Positions 6,457 to 13,900 of a stretch of 15,295 bases of DNA are shown here, piece after piece. Positions within the stretch are counted from its first letter, which is position 1; each line of letters starts with the position of its first letter. The position numbers and the translations under genes are program-made. The notes below the pieces were generated by a model. The model was not told the origin of the DNA. It was given only the letters and a program-made list of their open reading frames with translations, and made no database searches. This stretch comes from Bacteroidetes bacterium UBA5697. Lineage in GTDB: Bacteria > Bacteroidota > Bacteroidia > B-17B0 > Aurantibacillaceae. The stretch spans positions 1 through 15,295 of the forward strand of contig DIHL01000093.1 of assembly GCA_002420145.1 (NCBI GenBank), read 5' to 3'.

Positions 6457-8187
6457 ATGAAGTCGCTACTATACCCCTTACTTTTTATCCTATCAATTAC
6501 ATTTACAAGTAGTTGTAAAAAAACTCAAAGTAATACTTTGGTTGTTCATCTATTATCAGAGCCTGACGATATGCATCCAACTAATGGCGCTTCTGCTGTT
6601 AGAGCTGAAATAAATCTCTATACCAACCTTAGTTTGCTACGTGTAAATTACAAAACTGGAGAGTTATTGCCCTGTTTAGCAAAATCCTTGCCTACTGTTT
6701 CTGAAGATGGTTTAAATTATAGCTATGAACTAAAAGATAATATAACTTGGGATGACAATTCTCCGATTACTGCCAATGACATAGTCTTCACAACAAAAGC
6801 TAGTAAATGCCTTTATACCAATAATATTGGCTTAAAGCCTTATTGGGAAAACATTGATGACATTATTGTTGACTCTAAAAACAATAAAAAATTTACCATT
6901 AAAATGAAGCGTCCTTATATTTTAAATACCTGGTTTTGGACTGATTTCCCTATTGTTCAAGCTGCGTTTTACGATAAGCAAAATGTATTGGCAAAATACA
7001 GCAATGCTCAATTAACCGATTCAACTTTTTTAAAATCAAAACAAGACATTAAACAATGGGCTGACGAGTTTAATAGTCCTAAATATTCAACTGACACACA
7101 ATTTATGAGTGGTGCTGGGCCTTATAAAATAACCAAATGGGACAAAGGGGTTAGTATCACATTAGAAAAAAAGAAAAATCATTGGTCAGAAAATTGTCAA
7201 GAAAACTGGTATTGCCAAGCTAATCCTGATAAAATCATTTTAAAATTAAATAACAACAATGCTTCTGCTTTATTAGAATTGAAAAATGGATTAATCGATG
7301 TATCAACTATGATTGATTATTCGTCATTTACAGAGTTATCAAAAGACGAAGCATTTAAAAAGGATTTTACTTTAAAATTAGCAGACACTTATAACTACAC
7401 TTATGTGGCCATGAATATGAAACCAGATGGCAAAAAACATAAAAAATTATTTACTGATGTAAATGTGCGTAGAGCAATGGCATTATTAACGCCTTACAAT
7501 CAAATTAACAAAACCTTATATGAAAATAATAATAAACAAGTAGTTGGACCTATCTCTCCAAACAAGATTGATTTCAATGCCGATTTAAAACCATTAGAAT
7601 ATAATGTAGAACAAGCTAAAGAATTATTAAAACAAGCTGGTTGGGCTGATACAGACAATGATCAAGTGTTAGATAAAATAATTGACGGAGAAAAAGTAAA
7701 ATTTGAATTCAATATAAATTTTATGGCTGGTTCTAAAGTTTGGGAAGATTTAGCGAAACAATTAGCTGAGAGCTTTGGAAAAGCTAATATATATGTCATG
7801 CTAAATCCTTTGGATTATAATGGATTCTTCGGCTCTGTGACTGGTCATAGTTTTGATATGAGCATAAGCGCTTGGCAAAGTAGTGCACCGCCAGAGGATT
7901 TTTCTCAATTATGGTCTTCAGCTTCTTGGGCAAACAATGGCTTAAACTTTACAGGTTTTGGCACTCCTCAATCGGATGCCTTAATTGATAGTATTAATAC
8001 GTGTATGGACGAACCTAAAAGAATTGCTCTTTCAAAACGTTTTCAAAAATTAGTATACGATGAGCAACCCTATATTTTCATGTTTACACAAACTCGACGA
8101 GTAATCGTGAACAAAAAATGGGATAACTTAGAAATATATACAGAGTATCCTGGAGTTTTATTAAACACTTTAAAACTGAAAGATTAA
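6457..8187 (+). CDS. Family 5 extracellular solute-binding lipoprotein (peptide/oligopeptide uptake)
   Basis: A 576-aa peptide-binding protein of the OppA/DppA type. The N-terminus is a lipoprotein signal: charged start, hydrophobic stretch LLYPLLFILSITF and lipobox TSSC with the lipidated Cys at residue 20. Mature residues after Cys are KKTQSN, with no Asp at +2. The body follows SBP_bac_5 landmarks: an early segment with TGELLPCLAKSLPTVSEDG, then DNITWDDNSPITANDIVFT, AGPYKITKWDKG, the VNVRRAMALL helix that precedes the hinge, and YNVEQAKELLKQAGW. Length suits the family. It would bind peptides or other amphiphilic ligands and pass them to the permease pair encoded directly downstream. The next gene starts 3 nt after the stop. 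Exact ligand is unknown. Confidence 0.93.
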   Translation: MKSLLYPLLFILSITFTSSCKKTQSNTLVVHLLSEPDDMHPTNGASAVRAEINLYTNLSLLRVNYKTGELLPCLAKSLPTVSEDGLNYSYELKDNITWDDNSPITANDIVFTTKASKCLYTNNIGLKPYWENIDDIIVDSKNNKKFTIKMKRPYILNTWFWTDFPIVQAAFYDKQNVLAKYSNAQLTDSTFLKSKQDIKQWADEFNSPKYSTDTQFMSGAGPYKITKWDKGVSITLEKKKNHWSENCQENWYCQANPDKIILKLNNNNASALLELKNGLIDVSTMIDYSSFTELSKDEAFKKDFTLKLADTYNYTYVAMNMKPDGKKHKKLFTDVNVRRAMALLTPYNQINKTLYENNNKQVVGPISPNKIDFNADLKPLEYNVEQAKELLKQAGWADTDNDQVLDKIIDGEKVKFEFNINFMAGSKVWEDLAKQLAESFGKANIYVMLNPLDYNGFFGSVTGHSFDMSISAWQSSAPPEDFSQLWSSASWANNGLNFTGFGTPQSDALIDSINTCMDEPKRIALSKRFQKLVYDEQPYIFMFTQTRRVIVNKKWDNLEIYTEYPGVLLNTLKLKD

Positions 8188-8190
8188 TAC

Positions 8191-9363
8191 ATGTGGCCAT
8201 ATGTATTAAAACGAATTCTTTGGTTTATACCTACTCTATTTGCGGTAACTCTTATTGGATTTATTTTACTAGCTAATGCTCCAGGTGATGGCGTTAACAG
8301 TCTTGTCATGTCTTCTAATTCGGGAGGCAGTTTAAAAACCACTCAAGATATTGAACAACAAAAAACATATTGGCGTAAACAATTAGGATTAGATTTACCC
8401 TTGTTTTATTTCTCAATTTGTAAATTATCTGAACCAGATACCTTATATAAAATTAACGATGATGTAGAATTAGAGAAAGCAAAAAAGCATATTAAAACAA
8501 CAGGAGGTTATAAAAATTATCTTCCTAAAATTGTTTGGTATGGCTCTAGCAATCAATATCATCGCTGGTTATTTGGAGGTTACAATTCAAAAGGCATTAT
8601 TCGTGGAGATTTCGGTTTATCTATTTCAAAAAAAGAACCCGTAATAGCCATCATCAAAGACAAATTAATCTGGTCTTTATTTTTTTCAATCCTATCAATC
8701 ATCTTAGCCTATGCGATTAGTGTTCCTATTGGTATTAAAATAGCACGACAACCCGAAAGTAAATTCAGTAAAGGCTCCCAATTCATTTTATTTTTAATGT
8801 ATTCGATGCCTTCTTTTTTTGTAGGCGTATTATTACTAATGCTCTTTGCTAATCCTGATGTATTATCTATTTTTCCTCCATCTGGCATAAAACCTATTGG
8901 AGGTTATGATGATGATACTTCTTTGCTAGAAAAATTTATTGATTCTGTTCCTTATATGATACTGCCTTTAATTTGTTATACCTACTCTTCCTTAGCATTT
9001 ATATCTAAATTAACTGCTACTTCTATACAAGAGCAATTACAATTAGATTATATCAAAACAGCTAAAGCAAAAGGATTAAATGAAAAAACAATTATTTGGA
9101 AGCACGCTCTCAAAAATTCTGCCTTACCTTTAATCACTGTTTTTTCTTCTGTATTTCCTAGCATTGTAGGAGGTTCTGTAATTATTGAAAGCATTTTCAC
9201 CATTCCAGGTATGGGTTTGGAAACTGTGCGCGCTATTATTGCGCAAGACTATCCCGTAGTCATTGCTATTATAACTCTATCATCCATTTTAACCATTTTT
9301 AGTTACTTATTAGCAGATATACTTTACGCTTGGATTGATCCTAGGATTAGAATAACAAAATAA
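8191..9363 (+). CDS. Peptide ABC transporter permease, DppB/OppB type, with large periplasmic insert
   Basis: A 390-aa inner-membrane subunit with the binding-protein-dependent permease domain. TM1 spans about 10-29, followed by APGD, the usual DppB start. Next comes a non-membrane segment of about 120 residues (30-150), rich in charged residues and ending in RGDFGLSISKKEPV, the conserved lead-in to the core. TM2 begins near 159. The EAA coupling loop that contacts the ATPase is EQLQLDYIKTAKAKGLNEKT (281-300), followed by IIWKHALKNSALP. The C-terminus, AWIDPRIR, is typical of the family. The protein is longer than the usual 310-340 aa because of the first loop, which probably lies outside the membrane facing the binding protein. 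Its stop codon abuts the next ATG (TAAATG). Confidence 0.93.
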   Translation: MWPYVLKRILWFIPTLFAVTLIGFILLANAPGDGVNSLVMSSNSGGSLKTTQDIEQQKTYWRKQLGLDLPLFYFSICKLSEPDTLYKINDDVELEKAKKHIKTTGGYKNYLPKIVWYGSSNQYHRWLFGGYNSKGIIRGDFGLSISKKEPVIAIIKDKLIWSLFFSILSIILAYAISVPIGIKIARQPESKFSKGSQFILFLMYSMPSFFVGVLLLMLFANPDVLSIFPPSGIKPIGGYDDDTSLLEKFIDSVPYMILPLICYTYSSLAFISKLTATSIQEQLQLDYIKTAKAKGLNEKTIIWKHALKNSALPLITVFSSVFPSIVGGSVIIESIFTIPGMGLETVRAIIAQDYPVVIAIITLSSILTIFSYLLADILYAWIDPRIRITK

Positions 9364-10644
9364 ATGAACGTAAAACAATCATATTCATCCTTTAAAAATA
9401 TACTCTCAAAAAACAGAGTATTAAAAAGATGTGTTTATGTTTTTATACTTTTTGTTTTCATTTCTATACTTGCTCCTTTTATTGCCAACGACAAACCTTT
9501 AGTTTGTAAATACAAAGGACAGTGGTTATTTCCAGCATTCTCACTTAAACATCAAGCCATCGTAAATAATGAGATTATTAATTATAATATGGCAAAGGAT
9601 TGGAAAACCCTCGAAACCGATTTTGCTATTTTTCCACCATGTGCCTACTCTCCTAATACAATTGATGCAGATAATGCGCCGAGAAAAAGTCCGTTTGATG
9701 AACAAATAATGACTTTGAAAAACGGACAAATTATCTCAATTCCTCTAAAATACAGACATTGGCTTGGCACTACACAAAATGGCAATGATGTATTATCTTG
9801 TATTATTCATGGCACTAAAACATCATTAAGTGTGGGCATTTTTAGTATGCTAATAGCTGGATTACTAGGAATACTTTTAGGGGCTTGTGCGGGATACTTT
9901 CAAAATAACACTTTGAAAATTGGATATATTCAAGTATTATTTTTATTACTAAGTATATTTATCTCCTACTTTTTTTGTTTTATTATACGAGCTGATAAAT
10001 TATCCGAAGCCTTTAAAGAAGGTGGATTAGGAATGTTTTTTCAGATACTATTAATTATATACATATTTATTCAAAACACTTTTATTTTGTTGAGATTGGG
10101 AAAATGGATAGATGAAAAACTAAAAACAGATAATCGTTTTTATTTACCTATCGATGTCATTATTTCAAGAATCATTGAAATTTTAAATTCTATTCCATCT
10201 CTCTTATTAATCATCGCTTTGTCGGCTATTTCTAAACCATCATACAGTTTATTAATTATGATCATTGGTTTTTTAAGTTGGACAAGTATTGCCCGTTTAA
10301 CGCGCGCAGAATATTTAAAAGCAAAACAATTAGATTACGTGACTTCTTGTAGAGCAATAGGCATGAGTAATTACAGAATCATTGCAAAACATATTTTACC
10401 AAATGTATTCCCATTATTATTAGTTCAAATTATTTTTGGTTTAGCAGGAGCTGTGCTAATTGAAGCCTCCTTATCTTTTATTGGCGTTGGAGTTCCTTTA
10501 AACATTATCACTTGGGGTAGCTTATTAAACGAAGCTAGAGAGCATTTTTCAGCTTGGTGGTTAGTGGTGTTTCCAGGACTTTGTGTATTTACTCTAATTT
10601 TTATTTACAACAAAATAGCGACTGAGATTTCAAAATTAAAATAA
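9364..10644 (+). CDS. Peptide ABC transporter permease, DppC/OppC type, with extra membrane segments
   Basis: A 426-aa partner permease, well above the usual length of about 300 aa. TM1 is at about 24-41 and is followed by an extended extracytoplasmic loop to about 132. The family landmark LGTTQNGNDVLSCIIHGTKT (134-153) then appears; the canonical version reads LGTDxxGRDVLSR. The core is normal up to GYFQNN (177-182). An insertion of about 80 residues follows (183-262), with two strongly hydrophobic stretches (about 187-208 and 225-244), before the core resumes at DVIISRIIEILNSIPSLLLI. The EAA loop is EYLKAKQLDYVTSCRAIGMS (316-335). Start and previous stop are adjacent (TAAATG). No ATPase gene follows; a terminator begins at the stop codon. 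Confidence 0.92.
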   Translation: MNVKQSYSSFKNILSKNRVLKRCVYVFILFVFISILAPFIANDKPLVCKYKGQWLFPAFSLKHQAIVNNEIINYNMAKDWKTLETDFAIFPPCAYSPNTIDADNAPRKSPFDEQIMTLKNGQIISIPLKYRHWLGTTQNGNDVLSCIIHGTKTSLSVGIFSMLIAGLLGILLGACAGYFQNNTLKIGYIQVLFLLLSIFISYFFCFIIRADKLSEAFKEGGLGMFFQILLIIYIFIQNTFILLRLGKWIDEKLKTDNRFYLPIDVIISRIIEILNSIPSLLLIIALSAISKPSYSLLIMIIGFLSWTSIARLTRAEYLKAKQLDYVTSCRAIGMSNYRIIAKHILPNVFPLLLVQIIFGLAGAVLIEASLSFIGVGVPLNIITWGSLLNEAREHFSAWWLVVFPGLCVFTLIFIYNKIATEISKLK

Positions 10645-10676
10645 AAAAAGCGCATCTTAACAGATGCGCTTTTTTT
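10643..10676. terminator. Strong bidirectional rho-independent terminator
   Basis: A 9-bp GC-rich stem, AGCGCATCT (10649-10657) and AGATGCGCT (10662-10670), with loop TAAC is flanked by A7 on the left and T8 on the right. Because both flanks are homopolymers, it can end the plus-strand transport operon and also the minus-strand giant surface-protein gene whose stop lies at 10694. It overlaps the end of the permease stop codon. Confidence 0.93.
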
Positions 10677-10693
10677 TAAACAATCAATTATTA

Positions 10694-10925
10694 TTACTCT
10701 TTAATAATTTTCTTAGTAATCATTCCTTCTTGAGAGTGTATCTTGATAAAATAAATTCCAGATGCCTGATTTAACATATTAACTTCAGCTTTACCACCTT
10801 TCATTTCAGTTTCAAACACGGCAGCTCCTAAAGCATTTACCACAGTTAATTTAATTCCTATACTTGAGGAATAATTGATTGTAAATAAATCTTTAAAAGG
10901 ATTTGGATACACGTTTAATTCTTCG
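10694..10925 (-). other. T9SS C-terminal sorting domain (type A) coding segment
   Basis: The last 76 or so residues carry the hallmarks of the Por secretion tail. There is an opening LNVYPNPFKD, a central beta strand LTVVNALGAAVFETEM followed by a KGGKAEVNM stretch, the NQASGIYFIKI motif, and the basic end TKKIIKE. This signal directs outer-membrane transit by T9SS and is normally cleaved by the sortase PorU. The linker before it contains SPCTGISNAGQFDEE. Confidence 0.95.
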
Positions 10926-13900
10926 TCAAATTGCCCAGCATTTGATATACCTGTACAAGGACTAACGCTTTGAGTAATAACTGAAGAATTAACACATCCA
11001 TTACCAGCCTCTCCTGTTACTGTATAATCAACTGTTGCCGAAGGGCTAACAACTATAGAAGAACCATTTCCTGTCGTACTCCAAGTATATGTATTCGCTC
11101 CACTAGCAGTTAACGTAGCTGTTTGACCAACACATAATAAGGTGTTAGAAGATATAGCACTTACAGTTGGAGATGCTATTACTTCAACGGTTGCTGTTTC
11201 TGTTACTTGCAAACTACATCCTGCAGCAAATCCGCTTACTGTATAAACAGTACTTGAAGATGGACTAACATTAATAGATGCCGTATTTTCACCTGTATTC
11301 CAACTATAACTTGAAACACCTGTTGCTGTTAATGTTGCTGTATTTCCTGAACATAATGTCACCGAATTCACAGATATGCTTGGAGTAGTTGTTATAGTTA
11401 CAGAAGCGGTTTCTGTATTAACACATCCAAATGCTGATGTACCCGTTACTGTATAATCTGTATTCGCGGTAGGCGAAACAATTAAATCAGAACCTGTTGC
11501 ACCAGTACTCCAAGAATAAGTTGATGCTCCTGAAACAGATACTGTTGCAGTACCTCCTGCGCATATAGTTGAATTAACAACACTTAATATTGGTAATGAA
11601 TTAACCGTAATAACACTAGATGCTGAATTCTCACACCCATTCACATCAGTTCCTAGAACACTATATGTTGTTGTAATTAGTGGAGAAACAGTTATTGACG
11701 GTGTTGTTGCCGATGTATTCCATGTATATGAACTCACGCTACCAGAAAATATTAAGTCTGATGTTTGACCTTCACAAATGACACTATTACTTGCAGAAAT
11801 AGATATAGTTGGTAAGGAATTAACATTAACAGATGTTGTATTTGAAACAACAACAGAGCATCCTGCTAAATTACCAGAAACGGTATATACTGATGTTGAC
11901 GTAGGTGTTACTACAATAGAACTTGTTGTTTCTGATGTATTCCATGTATATGAGGTAACACCTGATGCTGTTAAGGTTGCAGAAGATCCAGCACAAACTG
12001 TAGCTGTATTTAATGAAATAGTTGGTAATGCTCCTACCGTGATAGATGTTGTACCTGTATTAGCACAACCTTGAGATGAAGTACCAGTTACTGTATAATC
12101 TGTATTTACTGAAGGCGAGACAACTAAATCTGAGCCTACAGCTCCTGTATTCCATGTATAAGTGGACGCACCTGATGCTGAGACTGTTGTTGTTCCTCCA
12201 GCACAAACTGTAGAACTTGTTACCGAAATAATTGGCAATGCATTTACAACAATATTTTTAGTAACTGTATTTTGGCAACCATTCGCATCATTTCCAGTTA
12301 CACTATATACAGTTGTAACAGTTGGAGATACTGTAATTGAAGATGTTGTAGCTGATGTATTCCATGTATAAGATGTTACACTACCCGAAACTGTCAAATC
12401 AGAAGACTGACCAACACAAATAGAAGAACTATTAGCAGTTATACTAATTGTTGGCAAGGCATTAACAACAACAGTTGATGTTTGAGACGCAATCGTCGTA
12501 CATCCTGATTGCTGACCAGACACAGAATACACTGTAGTTGTTGTAGGCGTTACAATTATAGAAGATGTTGTTGCTCCAGTATTCCATGTATAAGTCGTAA
12601 CTCCTGAGGCAACCAATGTAGCAGATGCTCCAGCACAGATGGTAGCTGTATTCACTGATATACTTGGAGTAGAACCAACATTTACTGAAGTTGTCGAAGT
12701 ACCTACACAACTTAATGAAGATGTCCCTGCAACTGTATAAATAGTTGTTATGCTTGGAGTAACCACAATATTGACTCCTACTGCTCCAGTATTCCAAGTA
12801 TAAGTAGATGCTCCAGATGCTGTAATTGTAGCGGTGGCTCCTCCACAAATTGTTGGACTTGTTACAGATATAATAGGTAATGCATTTACTGTAACCGTTT
12901 TACTTGCAGAATTTTGACAACCAATTGCATCCGTTCCTGTTACACTATAAGTCGTTGTTATAGTTGGTGAAACAGAAATAGTATTGCTTGTTTGAGTTGT
13001 ACTCCAAGTATAAGAAGTTGCTGAACCCGTTGCTGTTAAAATTGCTGATGAGCCAAAACAAACAGATGAAGCACCTGTAATTGATACATTAGGAGCTGTC
13101 ATCGAAACAGATAATATTCTAGTTGAGCTTGTACCACAAGCATTAGATGCTTGAACAGAAACAACACCTCCGTTCGTTAATGTTGTCACTGTTATTGTAT
13201 TCGTTGTACTAGATCCTACCCAACCACTTGGTAAAATCCAGTTATAAGAAGTAGCTCCACTAACAGCAGCTGTCGAATAAGTGTATGAACTATTAGCACA
13301 AACAACCGTATTACCAGAAATAGAAGAAGGAACTGCAGGAGTTGTGTTTACTACAATAGCCATAGGAATTGATGTTGCCGTTGTTGTACTTAAACATGAA
13401 GCATTTGATGTCATAATAACAGAAACCGTATTTCCATTCGCTAATGTATTATTTGTGTATGTAGCAGATGAGCCACCTACCGTTACCCCATTTAATTTCC
13501 AAACATAAGTTGGTGTTGTTCCTCCAAAAACAGGATTTGCAGAGAACGTTACTAGCGTTCCTGGACAAATAGTATTTGATGGAGAAGCGCTTACTGTTAC
13601 AGATGGAGTTTGACCAGAAACGATACTAACTGTCACAGAATTTGACAATGCAGGATTATTTGAAACACAAGATAAATCTGATGTTACAAGACAAGAAACC
13701 ACATCATTATTTGAAAGTGTATTAGTAGTATATGTTGCACTTGTTATACCATTACTAGCGCCATTTACAAACCATTGGTATGTTGGAGTTACCCCTCCAT
13801 TAGAAATACTAGTAGTAAATGTTATTAATGTTCCAGGACATACTGAATTAGATGGACTTGCCGCTATTGATACTCCAACTGGGGCTCCTGCTGGAGAAAC

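Noticed and set aside
9541..9729. 62-codon minus-strand frame inside the DppC-type permease
   Set aside because: It is antisense to a well-supported gene, with no motif and no independent signals.
10961..13099. CRISPR-like array of regular repeats
   Set aside because: Units of 210-222 nt are continuous coding sequence with no short direct repeats separated by unique spacers.
11778..13508. Several open frames on the plus strand and in another minus frame within the repeat region
   Set aside because: They mirror the Ser/Thr/Val-rich repeat codons of the real gene, which leave few stops in other frames. They share its 210-nt periodicity.
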